DNA of 64,000 nt from Diatrype stigma (lineage: Eukaryota; Ascomycota; Sordariomycetes; Xylariales; Diatrypaceae). Below, piece by piece: positions 22,168 to 33,236 of the stretch. The first letter of the stretch is position 1; each line of letters begins with the position of its first letter. The translations under genes were made by a program, and so were the position numbers. The stretch is taken from contig JAKJXP020000012.1 of the NCBI GenBank assembly GCA_022225965.2, forward strand, positions 310,001-374,000, in the 5' to 3' direction. The notes beneath the pieces are model-generated. The model was not told where the DNA came from and did no database searches. It saw only the letters and a list, made by a program, of their open reading frames with translations.

Positions 22168-23845
22168 GGTAAGTAAGAGTCGACACAGGAGATACTCAGT
22201 CGTTGCTAGAGAGGGATTACCGGTGTTTCGGGTTATGTGGGACTACAAGGAGTGTCAATGCCGATAATGGTTATTATCAAACTCAAAAATATTACATGGT
22301 AGGAAGTTAAATAGTAGATACTCATAGATATCAAAAGGCGTGCCGTTCCCCACTTCGTCGGCGTGACTCACGATCTCATCACGACATTGCGGTATGACAT
22401 CGATCAGAAGACGCAATATCAATGGTGCAGTACGCCAGTATCTACTAACCTCCGATCCGGAGTCGTTCCGAATAAGGTATGTATAATGCTGTAAACAGGC
22501 ACATTGCCAAGTTTATCAAGTTGTTGTTCTGGCGAACTTACAAGCAGCCCCAGAGCCCAGCTAGATAACCTCCCACAGTGTCGCAGTTGCCATGTTGACA
22601 CACCATCGTCCGGCTAGGCAAAGGTAAAGAACGGTAAAGTTTGGGTCCGGAAAGATACATAGTAGTTGTTATGAAGTAGCTTGTGATTGTAGGTACCTAC
22701 ACATATAGACATATCTAGTACCGTATTACCTAACTACACGGCCCGAGCCATACCGGTACTTACTTGAGGATTCCGGACCCGGGTCAACAGGGACCCACCC
22801 ATTACCGACCCTGTTGCAACCTGATATGATTGGTGCTAACTAATATCTTTCCGTCTTTTCTAGCCGGCCCTCCATTTTGCATTATGCGCTTGCTTTCCGT
22901 TTTGCGCGGGGCCTCCCGAAATGATTTCATTGGCACTGGTTCACATCAGGTCGCCTAGGCGAATAAGTACCCGATCACACCTACAGTAAATACGTCGGGC
23001 AAGTGGGGTGGGCATAGTGGGCTCCTACGTACAGATCCTACAGATCCTAATAACTACTCACTCCGCCAAATATCGGCTCGTTCGCAGGATACTAGGCGGA
23101 GTGAGGACCGGGGCGGGAGATGCGATGCAATGCGACGGCTCGGAGCGCACTTACACTGAATGGTCCGATTGACCGAACCCGCCTGCGCCGTACGCCAACG
23201 CCGAATCCGCTTGTGATCGCCGAGTTGGCTCTAAGTTTAGTCACAAATGCATTGTACGAAGTTAGACCGCTTCGAGTTGTCGTTAGTACAGGCCCATGCT
23301 TGAGAAATAGGATTATCTTTAACTCCCAAAGGGTGACCGGAGATTTTGCAAATCTTCAACGCTTCCTTCTACCAAGGAGGGACAGTGGGTCAGCTTCGGG
23401 CTGCAATGCCGTACGGGGAGGCTTGTTCAACTGTAAACCGGGGCCCATATTTGGTGTACATAGACAGGTGTTCCCACGCAAAGATTTCAGCTAAACATGG
23501 TCTAGCAGTACCAGCATAACGCACTGTAAACCTGCGCCACGAAGGAGTAGATGATCGTCGCAGACTCGAAGGAAGCCGAATGCAAGTGATCGGCACCTAC
23601 GCTGCAAGTAACTGGCCAATATGCCTTGGGAGTTGATACACTTCAGCATCACCACAGGTTTGCCTCCAGCCTTACTCCCTCAGCTAGCTCCCATGTATAA
23701 AGGCTGAAGCTGCCGCCTTCCCATTCTCGGGATTTCCGGAAAACAACACTTACTTATCAACCTTCTATCGCAAACCATCCTCCTTTCCTTTCCCAGCGGG
23801 AGGACCTGCTTATCGCAACATTCATTTCCGCGTCAACTCGTTACC
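22168..23845. other. Intergenic region between methyltransferase and small secreted protein genes
   Basis: No convincing gene. The right end holds the promoter of the secreted-protein gene with TATAAAG at 23696-23702. Confidence 0.5.
23696..23702 (+). promoter_or_regulatory. TATA box of the small secreted protein gene
   Basis: TATAAAG lies 150 bp upstream of the start codon at 23846 and is followed by a long CT/CA-rich leader typical of strongly induced fungal genes. Confidence 0.5.
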
Positions 23846-24307
23846 ATGAAGTATATTGCTGTGCTTCTGGCTGCTTTTGCAGCAAACGTGACCTTCGTGG
23901 CAGCAGCAAGTAGGAAAGGCGTACGTACAAGATCTCACAAGAACCGAGTATGTCGGAGACCTTATTGACACGCCGTAGAAATGCCAGGAGAATGGCCAGT
24001 GTGGCGGAACAAAGCCGAATGGCGAAGTGGTAGCTTACGATTGCCAGACTGGAACCGTAAGTCGCCAATCTCAACCCAGTTTCTGGATTCTCCCGGGAGT
24101 AGAGAAATATTCAGCTAACGATTAACGCAGTGTGTACGTTGATCGACTCCAATGGCTGGTATAGCATCTATATACTGTCGCCCTACTAACACTAATCAGG
24201 GCTGCCCTGATCCGACAACCGTTGTGTGCAGGTTTGACGACTATCTTGATGGGCAGAGTGTCCATTGTCATGATTGGGGATCGAATGGGTGCGATCCGAA
24301 GCCTTAA
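23846..24307 (+). CDS. Small secreted cysteine-rich protein (effector-like)
   Basis: Proposed exons 23846-23920, 23979-24056, 24131-24133 and 24200-24307 give 87 residues. The first 21 residues are a signal peptide ending VAAA. The mature part has eight cysteines if the 3-nt third exon (TGT, one Cys) is included and seven if it is skipped. An even number fits four disulfides. The two introns flanking the micro-exon each have a GTANGT donor, a CTAAC branch site and a CAG acceptor (24057-24130 and 24134-24199), which supports it. Retention of the sequence after 24133 would run into TGA within four codons. No family recognised; secreted Cys-rich proteins of this size include effectors, antimicrobial and surface proteins. 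Function is unknown. Confidence 0.7.
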
Positions 24308-25000
24308 GCGGTTGTCGTTTGTCGATGCAGTCAAGGTGTTCCTATTCGGAGATATAGGCACCTCCAGCAGAGCACTATAGATGGTATCCAGAGACTGTTT
24401 TGTATATACACGAAGCCAATATCTTTAGACCTTGGGATCAGAACCTATTCAGACAATGGTCGCTTCCTACGTGTCTGATACTCTATACAATCAGCCGCGA
24501 TCTCATAGTCCCGTTACGTATCAAGTATATCAAGCCTGGCCAAGCCTTTACAACGGATTGAGGTGGCTAGGCTCTGGACGTCGTCAGCAGATAGGGACAT
24601 TGTTTCGCTAAAAGGAATAGACAGACACCTAACTGATTATGACTCCTCGCAAGAAGTGTTTGTAGTTACACCCAGGGCGAAAGTCCCGTGCTGTATTCCG
24701 CCACCCATACGAAGGTAGCGGCCAAAAGTCAGCACACAGCTCCTATTGTGTTTTGGCAGTGAAGTATCTGCCGACTTTTGGCTGCTACCTGCGAATACCT
24801 TAGTCCTAAACGGGCAATTATAGGCAGGCAGCAGGGGACCAGGGGGCGCGGGGAGCAGGGGCGGGGGCCGCGGGGGCGCGTTAATAAATTATGACGGCGA
24901 GGTTTCACTTCAGTTTTCCATTTTTTATAAAATATTTTGCCTCCCTAACTGTCCCCATACCAGACGCAGGGACGAGAGGGTATAGAATAAAAATAACAAG
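24308..25000. other. Intergenic region containing a long inverted repeat
   Basis: No coding sequence recognised. It contains the 78-bp inverted repeat at 24713-24790 and a GC-rich run at 24836-24880 just before the F-box gene. Confidence 0.5.
24713..24790. repeat. Imperfect inverted repeat (hairpin or MITE-like)
   Basis: Arms of 22 bp at 24713-24734 and 24769-24790 match at 20 of 22 positions (core GCCAAAAGTC), around a 34-bp spacer. No clear target duplication is visible, so it may be a remnant of a miniature transposon or a structured transcript. Confidence 0.6.
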
Positions 25001-26776
25001 ATGGAGCAGCAGCAGGCCGCCCCCGCGGGCACGTCTACGGCGGCCCTCGCCAAACTACCGCACGAGATGCTCCTGCACGTCTTCGCACACCTGGCCCCGC
25101 CTGATCTGGCACGGCTTTCGGCCGTGTCGCGGCGAGTCGGGGGCATCGCTTCGTCGCTGTTGTGGACCGACATCGAGCTGCACCAGCGGGGCTGGCACGA
25201 GCTCTGTGACCGGTGGAGGGAGCGCGACGAGCTGCCGGTGCCGCCCGGAGACGAGGAACTGGCGCAACGGCGGGACCGCTGCTACTTTCCACCGGTGCCG
25301 CATTGCGGGAAGGATGGCGGCATCAAGGTCCACGAGACGTGCAACCGCCGGGCCAACGGCTTCTTCTGGGCGTGCGGGGAGGACAGTCGCGTCGCGTCGC
25401 GCGTCCGGACCCTGTGCACCGTCGTGAGCCGGTCCGTCATCGAGGGAGAGCCGGGAGATGCAGAAGACTCTACGCCGCTGCTGGGCTGGGGCGTGTTCGC
25501 CCAATTCACCAATCTTGAACGTCTAGAGCTTCATGGCGCGTGGGAGAAGCCAGAGGAGGATGGTAATGCCGACGAAGAAGGCGACGAGATGAAAGAAAGG
25601 TTCAGCGGGTGGGCTTCGGCGCCCCCGCTGCCCCGCCTGCGCTCCGCCGTGCTCTACGGCCACCTGCCGCGCAACCTGGTGCGATACGTGCTGCGCAGCG
25701 CGCCGACGCTCGAGCGGCTCGAGCTGGGCGTGCTGGATGAGCCGAGGCGCGGGCTAGACGGCGATGCCGACGACGATGCATACTGGGGCGTCGAATACGT
25801 GCCTTCCGATGCTTGGTGTTACGCGCCGAGGGCGCTCGCTCTGCATTTGGATGAGCAGGGGGTGGGGCGCGACGACGAAGGGGAGGAAGAGGAAGGAGGG
25901 GACAATCAGGAGGAAAGTGATGATGAAGGTGGACGCGAAAGCAATGAAGCGCTGAAGCACCTTAAGTTCCCGAACTTGAAGTACATGCACCTCTGTAAGC
26001 CAACCGAATGCAGGCCGAGCCGCTACAGCCGTTTCCAACGCGGCATCAAGCACTCGTACGCGGCAGAGGAGGGCAGCACCCGGGACTGGGAGCTGCTAGT
26101 GCGAGCGGCAGCGGCATCGCGGCGGAAAAAGGAAGCAGCAGTAGCAGTAGTAGGGGAGGAAGGAGGTGGTGGAAAAGAAGAACAACCAAGAGCAGACGCC
26201 GCCGGCGGGGATTCGGAATCGAAATCGGAACCAGCATCGGCTCTCGAGACGCTCGTGCTCGAGCACCGCCCCGTCGACACCATCTACAACCGAGACTCCG
26301 CGACGATCTGCAACCGGAGCTTCATGCGGAAGTGGAGCGGCGGGCCGGCGGAGAAGCGGGTGGTGGACGGGGTGCTGGCGCCGGTGTTCGACGAGGGGTT
26401 TCGCGACGACGACTACGACGGCTACGAGCGCGAGGGGGTCTCGGTGTTCCCGCGCCTGCGCCGGGTCTACCTGCGCGGCATGTTCGTGGGGGACCCCGTG
26501 CGCCGGCCGGAGTCCAGCCGGGTGCCGGAGCGGATCGGCGCGCCCTGGAGGCGCCTCGGCGTCCAGTGGACCACGTGCGTCGGACAGTGGTGCCTGTTCG
26601 ACACGGGCTTCGATAGCAGCGGCGAGACCGAGTGGGCGCCGTGGGCTGCGCGCTGGGTCGATTATGCGGACTACGATGGTGATGCTGATGGCGCCGACAA
26701 CGATCACTATGGTGACGATGACGTAACCAGCGACGACGACGACGACGACGACGACAGCGACGGCGGCGATGACTAA
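25001..26776 (+). CDS. F-box domain protein
   Basis: Intronless, 591 residues. An F-box is at about 14-60 (LAKLPHEMLLHVFAHL, then LARLSAVSRRV and LLWTDIEL). F-box proteins dock on Skp1 in SCF ubiquitin ligases and bring substrates through the rest of the chain. The remainder has scattered leucine-rich segments but no clear repeat array. Two low-complexity acidic stretches occur, one near 290-310 and one at the C-terminus, where GAC repeats at about 26732-26755 code an Asp run. An alanine/glutamate-rich insert lies near 365-410. The partner substrate is unknown. Third positions are strongly GC-rich throughout most of the gene. Confidence 0.85.
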   Translation: MEQQQAAPAGTSTAALAKLPHEMLLHVFAHLAPPDLARLSAVSRRVGGIASSLLWTDIELHQRGWHELCDRWRERDELPVPPGDEELAQRRDRCYFPPVPHCGKDGGIKVHETCNRRANGFFWACGEDSRVASRVRTLCTVVSRSVIEGEPGDAEDSTPLLGWGVFAQFTNLERLELHGAWEKPEEDGNADEEGDEMKERFSGWASAPPLPRLRSAVLYGHLPRNLVRYVLRSAPTLERLELGVLDEPRRGLDGDADDDAYWGVEYVPSDAWCYAPRALALHLDEQGVGRDDEGEEEEGGDNQEESDDEGGRESNEALKHLKFPNLKYMHLCKPTECRPSRYSRFQRGIKHSYAAEEGSTRDWELLVRAAAASRRKKEAAVAVVGEEGGGGKEEQPRADAAGGDSESKSEPASALETLVLEHRPVDTIYNRDSATICNRSFMRKWSGGPAEKRVVDGVLAPVFDEGFRDDDYDGYEREGVSVFPRLRRVYLRGMFVGDPVRRPESSRVPERIGAPWRRLGVQWTTCVGQWCLFDTGFDSSGETEWAPWAARWVDYADYDGDADGADNDHYGDDDVTSDDDDDDDDSDGGDD

Positions 26777-27628
26777 AGCGATGATGGCATAACCATGGGC
26801 ATGATAGCGAAAGGCAATACGGGGCAAATTGTGCAACCTAGTGGGGTGCAGTACTCCGCCAAAACATTAGTGATCAGGAAGGATATTCCCCTTTCCTGGG
26901 TAGTATTAAAGCTTCAACAGCTTCCACCACGTCCGCAGATATATGCTCATACGGCATATAGTTTTCCATAGAATATAAATCCATTTGTCGCCTTCCATAC
27001 CGCCCTTCGCATTCTAGCAGTACCTTAGTGAAGCTATTATGCATATATCGATTCTTGACTCTCGATCAATCTCCTCGGCATACACTGGGCGTTGTTCTGC
27101 TTCGGTATTAAAAACAGTAACAAGACGAACAATTGCGGCAGGAGCAGCAGTAAAACGAAAACTGAATGGCAGGAAACCCTAGCAGGGACGTTCAACACCG
27201 TTTAGAACCTGACGATACCCCGGTTGCTATCATAAGTATTAACCCCTATTTCGAATCTCGGGCGCTCTGCTCGGACCAATAAAATGCGAAGGCTATAACT
27301 AAAGGAGGCCCGCGGAGTGACCTAGCGAGAATCGGAACCCCGCAATAACTTTATCCCAACATCAATTTAGATGCCCGGTGGTGTCGACCCCATAGATACT
27401 TGTAACTACTGATTTCCCACTTACACCTCGACCAATTAAACACCACCAAACTCAACCAGGCCATCATCAAAGACTCTCTCTCTTTCTGTCTCCGGTTACC
27501 TCGGTAGCGCCTTACCTTACCTTCACTACCACCCCTAACTAACTATGTAACCAACCACACCATCCGGACCCGGTGGGAGACCAGAGAGTAAAAAGCCGAG
27601 CGGAACTTCAACCGAAAAACGCACCACC
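26777..27628. other. Intergenic region
   Basis: Nothing recognised except A/T-rich flank downstream of the F-box gene and a CT-rich stretch at 27475-27540 before the next possible gene. Confidence 0.4.
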
Positions 27629-27970
27629 ATGTCGACGGGCATAAAGGCGAAGGGGCTCGGCCGCTTGCCGGCGAGATCGGCAAGTTGAGGGAGTTCCCCG
27701 AGGCCAGGGTCGAGACGATGTGCATCAATAAGGAAGGGGCTACGAAGGCGGTCCAAGCGCTGAAGCAGTGAGTCTTTCTTTACCTTTGCTTTTCTCCTCG
27801 ACTGTAGCCGCGCCTCTACCCCCTTTCCCCCCTTTTGCTTGGAGGTATTGGAATTATCGATGGACGGATGGATTAACGGATATTCCTGTTAAAGCGACTA
27901 TTTGTCTCGCAGGGTTCATCCGTCCGACGAACCTGTGATTGATCTCATCAGGTTGTCGAAGCACCAATGA
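27629..27970 (+). pseudogene. Possible frameshifted small gene, SpoVS/Alba-like in style
   Basis: A well-placed ATG (context CCACCATG) at 27629 begins MSTGIKAKGLGRL, but that frame stops after 19 codons. The next frame continues at once with LAGEIGKLREFPEARVE and TMCINKEGATKAVQALKQ. An intron with donor GTGAGT (27768) and acceptor CAG (27912) then leads to a last exon ending at 27970. A one-base indel near 27660-27672 is needed to join the two parts. The pattern of a basic start, a helix and a conserved Asn resembles small SpoVS/Alba-type proteins, but this is tentative. It may be a decayed gene or a sequencing error. Confidence 0.3.
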
Positions 27971-28648
27971 TCTCTTTCCTCACTTTTGAAGACCCAGGTC
28001 TCACGTTTGGAGGCCCAAGTCGTGGAGATAACTTAGGTATCCTGCAACATGAACTATGATCCTTCGTCTTCGAAGTACCCAATGGGGTATCATTGCATGT
28101 ATATATCTATAGCTCTCCAGATAAAGCTAGTTTTAGAACATGAAGAGACCTGAGCATGCCCAGTTCGGACTCGAGCTCTTCCATAGCTCTAGATGTTTTG
28201 TAACTCTATTCAGAATTTTGATGGCAGGGGGTATCAAACGCCGAGGCTTTTCTTAACAAGGGAATTTGGCATGATGGCTTGTGATTTGATTGGCTACAGG
28301 TCTAAACCTTTGACTTACACTGCCCACGCTATCCAAAGGTTAATCCCGGAAATTTTCCGCCGTCGGAGCCTATGGGATCGCCGGGTTGAGTCATCTGGGC
28401 TTATCAGTTAGTGCCCGTGTAGGTAGCAGCTGCTTATCAACGCTTATCGGCTCTGTCCAATTCAATCCGTTCCTTCGGGCAATTGACCCCGCCCCCGCCT
28501 AAAGTGTGGGAAGTTTGATCTGGGTTGAGCCTGAGCGTTGCAATTTCCCAATCGCCAAATTCCGCATCCCAAGAGACCGACCACCAACCGCGAAGTCAAA
28601 CCAGCCGAGCCGAGCCAAACGCGATCCCACGCGAGAGAAACCGCCGCC
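27971..28648. promoter_or_regulatory. Upstream region of the prolyl-tRNA synthetase gene
   Basis: No coding sequence seen. The last 130 bases form a purine/CA-rich leader ending in the context CCGCCATG. Confidence 0.4.
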
Positions 28649-31357
28649 ATGGCCGATGCACAGGAACCGTCCAAGAGCGCCTTGAAGAAGGCCGAGAAGC
28701 AGGCCAAGACGGCCGCGTCGAAGGCAGAGAAGGCTGCTAAAGCTGCCGCGCTTCCCATCGTCGGAGGCGCCAAGAAGGGCGGCGATAACAAGGATCTCAT
28801 TGGAATCACGGTATCCAAGGAGACCAACTTTCCCCAGTGGTACCAGGAGCTAGTCACCAAGGCCGAGCTGGTGGAATACTACTCTGAGGTGAGCAAGGAC
28901 TTCGTGTGTTTCGTTATTGGGTCGAGCACCGGCAGATGCAACCTGTTGTTAGCATGGTAGCCAGTCTTCTACGTTCTCATGGCTAACTGGACATTTGCGG
29001 TAGATCTCTGGCTTTTACATCCTTCGCCGTAAGACTCTCCTTCAATAGGATCCTGCTCGGACCGACTAACGCGGGATGTTGGATAGCGGGTGCCATGTAC
29101 ATCTGGAATGTCATTCGCGCATGGTTCCAGGAGCATATCGAGGAGATGGGTGTAGAAGAGACGAACTTCCCTATGTTCCTGTCTTCAAAGTCACTAGAAA
29201 AGGTCAGTCCCTATATTCTTGCTATAGGCCACCCACCTCAGCATTGTGTCAGATAGGGGCTAACACCAAATAGGAGAAGTATGCACTCGGCCGATAGGGC
29301 AGGATCGTCACCACACTTCGACCCGGATAGTTCACTAACAGCCCAACCAATAGGGAACATGTCGAAGGCTTTGCTCCAGTATGTTGCGCCAAGTTCCTCA
29401 AGTTGTCAATATGCTAACGAGTTCTTTAGGAATTAGCCTGGGTAACTAAGGCGTATGTTCCCCTTTTCCAAAGACAATGTATCACAGCTAACCCAGTATA
29501 GAGGAGACAAGGACTTGGAGGTTGGTTCACGATGATCTCCTGAGATGAGCGATACCCCCAATTGACATCATAACCAACATAGGTCCCCGTTGCTGTTCGC
29601 CCTACCTCCGAAGCAGTTATGTAAGTCTGGATTGCCCTACAGCTTTATATGGTGCTCATAAAGGCAAACAGGTATCCCTACTATTCCAAATGGATTCGGT
29701 CCCATCGCGACCTTCCCTTACGTCTAAACCAGTGGAACAGCGTCGTAAGCTTACTCGAGGACTTCTAAATCAATAATAGTCACATACTGACAAGGTCCTT
29801 CAATACACTAGGTCCGATGGGAGGCCAAGCAGACAACCCCTTTCCTGAGAGCCAGAGAGTTTCTCTGGCAAGAAGGACACACGTATGTAAATCCCTTCCA
29901 TCATGAATCATCCGATGACTAATTCACGAGTAGTGCCCATCTTACCGAAGAACTCGCAGGGAAAGAGGTTCTTGAGATACTCGAGCTCTATGCCGGAGTC
30001 TACGAGGTGGGGATTTCTCATCCTCCTATATTGAACGCTGGTTAACATTCAGTAGCAACTACTAGCAGTTCCCGTTGTTCGGGGAAAGTAAGTGCTGCCT
30101 CCCTCACCAAGCTAATTGGCAATTCCATTGACAAGTATAATTCATATAGGAAGACTGAAAACGAAAAGTTTGCCGGTGGATACTGGACATCAACTTGCGA
30201 GGGCTACATCCCTACAAACGGCCGTGGTATTCAGGGTGCAACTTCTCAGTAAGAGCCTCTTCTTGGAGTATTTCCATATCCAGAGACTAGGTCCAACTAA
30301 CACCAACTGCAGTGCCCTTGGACAAAATTTCAGTAAAATGTTTGACATTACCGTTGAAGACCCTGATAAGAAGGGCGAGAAGATCAATGTTTGGCAAAAC
30401 TCATGGTGCGTGTCCTTCCCCCTGACTATAATTTTCACACTAGCGGAATACTAATCGCCCCACTTCTAAATAGGGGTCTCTCTACTCGTGTCATCGGTGT
30501 CATGGTTATGTTACACGGCGATGACAAGGGTCTTGTCCTCCCTCCTCGGGTCGCAAAGATCCAAGCGATCATTATTCCCGTTGGCATCACCGCGAAGATG
30601 GGTGCCGAAGAAAGGGAGGCACATATGAAGAAGGTCAACGAGCTCTACGATACTCTCAAGAAGGCTAAGGTTCGCGCCGATGTTGACGAACGCGAGGGAT
30701 AGTCAGTGCACCCCTTAATTGGTCCATTGAGAGTAATCCAACTTACCAGCTAACCACTCCATCAGCACTCCCGGTTTCAAATTCGCCGACTGGGAAATGA
30801 AGGGAGTGCCTCTGCGCCTCGAGTTCGGGCCCAAGGACGCCGCCAACTCCGTTGTCAGCTACGCCCGTCGCGACACCGGCGCCAAGGGCACCATCCCCAT
30901 CGACCAGCTCGCCGCGCAGGTCCCCACGCTGCTCGAGACAATTCAGAGCGACCTGTACAACAAGGCCGATGAGGCCTTCCGGTCCCACCGCCTGCAGCTG
31001 ACGGAGTGGGAGAAGGTCGTCCCGGCCCTGGATGCGCGCAACGTCGTGCTCATCCCCTTCTGCGAGGAGCCGGACTGCGAGGAGCGGCTGAAGGACATGA
31101 CCAAGAGCGACGCGGCGCAGCACGAGCTGGGCCCCGATGGACGACAGCTTCCCAGCATGGGCATGAAGAGCTTGTGCATCCCCTTCGCGCAGGTACGTGG
31201 CACATCACCCCCTCAATATGTACTGGATGTAGATAACTTGCTAACCTCGCATGTCTTGCTTCAGCCCGAGGGTCTTGTCAAGGGCGAGACGAAGTGTCTG
31301 AATCCCGAATGCGGCAAGCTCGCGAAGTCATGGACCATGTTCGGCCGCAGCTACTAG
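28649..31357 (+). CDS. Cytosolic prolyl-tRNA synthetase (class II)
   Basis: Charges tRNA-Pro with proline using ATP. Seventeen exons join in frame: 28649-28888, 29004-29028, 29087-29202, 29274-29278, 29354-29378, 29430-29452, 29502-29520, 29583-29620, 29672-29744, 29812-29882, 29934-30006, 30056-30087, 30150-30248, 30313-30405, 30474-30701, 30766-31192 and 31265-31357, giving 559 residues. Motifs: a Lys/Ala-rich N-terminal tail, FPQWYQE, motif 1 around SGFYILRPGAMYIW, motif 2 [12 protein letters not shown], the TxE proline loop PTSEAVMYP, motif 3 [12 protein letters not shown], then the anticodon-binding domain and a C-terminal zinc-type domain with four Cys (CEEPDC and CLNPEC) ending FGRSY, as in eukaryotic/archaeal-type ProRS. 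Exon 4 is only 5 nt (GAGAA); without it the frame breaks. Sixteen introns is exceptional for this kind of fungus. Confidence 0.93.
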
Positions 31358-32162
31358 TCACTTACTAGGTGGTACACTACTACCATCCTTCGAGAGAGGT
31401 AGTTGGTTACTGCCAGGGCTATACCACTAACCCGACGCCCCTGCATCAAAGCCTCAATGACGCACTATTCGGCTCGCTTATGGGTAGTCCTTATGGATAT
31501 TTGGCTTCGGGGTGGGTTGTCGTCGTGGGTATCGTTGAAATGAGGTTGAGGGTCCGTTGCTGTAGTATGTCTCACAATCTAGTATGGCGCAGGAAAAACA
31601 GTGACTTGTCGTTATTTCTTGGGGGCAGATGAGCCCATAGCATTTACTGGGTGGGTGAGGACCAAGCGGTAGAAGTAGTAGTTAGATAGAGATCTTTATC
31701 AGCTCGTTCGTCCTATCTTCCTCGCCTCTACAGTAGTAGACTGAGAATAAAGTTATTCTATGCTACCCTTAAAACGCCTTTGATTGTCAATACGTAGGTA
31801 GTGCCAAGTCATCATGGCGCCTGCTAGCATTCCTTGGTCAGTGACGCTCTTTGCTTCCTGTCCTGGACACTGTACATTGAGCTGGTGTCTGCTCGACTTG
31901 TAAATCATATGTGTGGGTTCCAATTCATGTACTACCATACATGGGTGCCTGTCCTTTTAGCTTAAGGGGCACTCAAAGAAATTACCAGCGAAAGACTCCA
32001 CATTACAGCCCTTATAATATAATCATAGAAACTTCCATGACATTTTTATCTTATTCTCAACTTCCAAAGAGATGGGCAAACAACAAAAGAATGTCTGCTC
32101 CGCCTGTCCTAATTGTTACCGTTCCGCGGGCCATAGTTATGCGTGTTCAAGTGCTACACAAA
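31358..32162. other. Convergent intergenic region
   Basis: Holds the 3' flanks of two genes that face each other. No coding sequence recognised. Confidence 0.45.
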
Positions 32163-33236
32163 TTACTCGTCATGGTGAAGGCAGGAACACGCACGGCAGT
32201 CTTCCTCCGTGAAGGGGCCGGCATCCTTGACAGCAGCGACTAGCCAAGGATCTGGATTGGGAGACAATTCATCAGCTTTACTTATATGAAAAGGTTTGTT
32301 CAATGACGGAGAGAAAGGTATAAGGGGAGAGGCAAGAAGGAGATGACATACGATCGAAGTCCTCCCACATCTTTATCAGCAGAATGTCCCAGAATCGCGA
32401 GGCGATGCTATCGATGTCCCTGATGCCATCGGTGGTCGTGTAGCAGTCACGAAGAGTCATGGCGTCCCAGCCATGTTCGCCGTGCTTCTCACACGGTTCC
32501 ACCTTCTCAGGTGGGCAGCGAAAGATGCGGATGTTTGCTGGTTTTGCCGTCAGGTAGCCCCAGTCGAGGCCTGCAAAGGGCCTACCGGTGATGTTGACAT
32601 GCACTATTGGAAACATCATCAACACTGGGCATTCAGATGACATGGGGATGAGTCGTGGAGGTAAATCATCCTACCTGCCATGGAGCTCCATCGGGTAGGG
32701 TTTGAGAGGTCAGGGTCGAATCCAATGAGCCTGCCACCGGCCTCGGCAACCATCTTCTGGCACGCCTCCTCCGTCTCGACACGCCATTCCGACTATGTCT
32801 CGAATGTCAGCAGAAGGCAGCACAACTGAGCGAAATTGTACGTACATGTATGATCTTTTTCTCCTGTCCGGGCTTCGTGTGGTGCTTAAATCAAGTTATA
32901 GTGTTATCAGAAAGCTCTCTCAGTGAGGCTAAAACGCTGATACTTAGGTCGAGGATATTCTGTACATACGATCTTTCGAAGGAAGCTCCCACTGGTGTAA
33001 GCCACGAAAAGGACAGGCTCGGCATTGATGAGGGCTCGGTCTCTGGCGTCGACGGGGGAGCCTCGGAACCAAGCTTCTGGAGTCTTGCGGATCAGCTCGA
33101 GGGGCACGCAAATTCCCGTACAGCCGACTCGATTCATATCCAAAGCACCCAAAGTCTTAGGGAAGGCGGAGAGGTAGAATAGATTAGCCATTTCCTCGAT
33201 CACTTCCTGGATCATTTCCTGGGTCACTTCCTCCAT
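32163..33236 (-). CDS. Hypothetical fungal protein, five exons
   Basis: Exons 33236-32970, 32884-32846, 32792-32675, 32624-32352 and 32275-32163 join in frame through introns of 85, 53, 50 and 76 nt, giving 269 residues. All donors and acceptors are GT-AG, and the consistent phases make the gene credible. I do not recognise the family. Visible features are an acidic amphipathic N-terminal helix (MIQEVIEEMANLF), a central segment with ITGRPFAGLDWGYL, and a C-terminal cluster with CRACSCLHH. No signal peptide or clear membrane helix is seen. It lies convergent with prolyl-tRNA synthetase, which gives no clue to its role. Confidence 0.75.
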
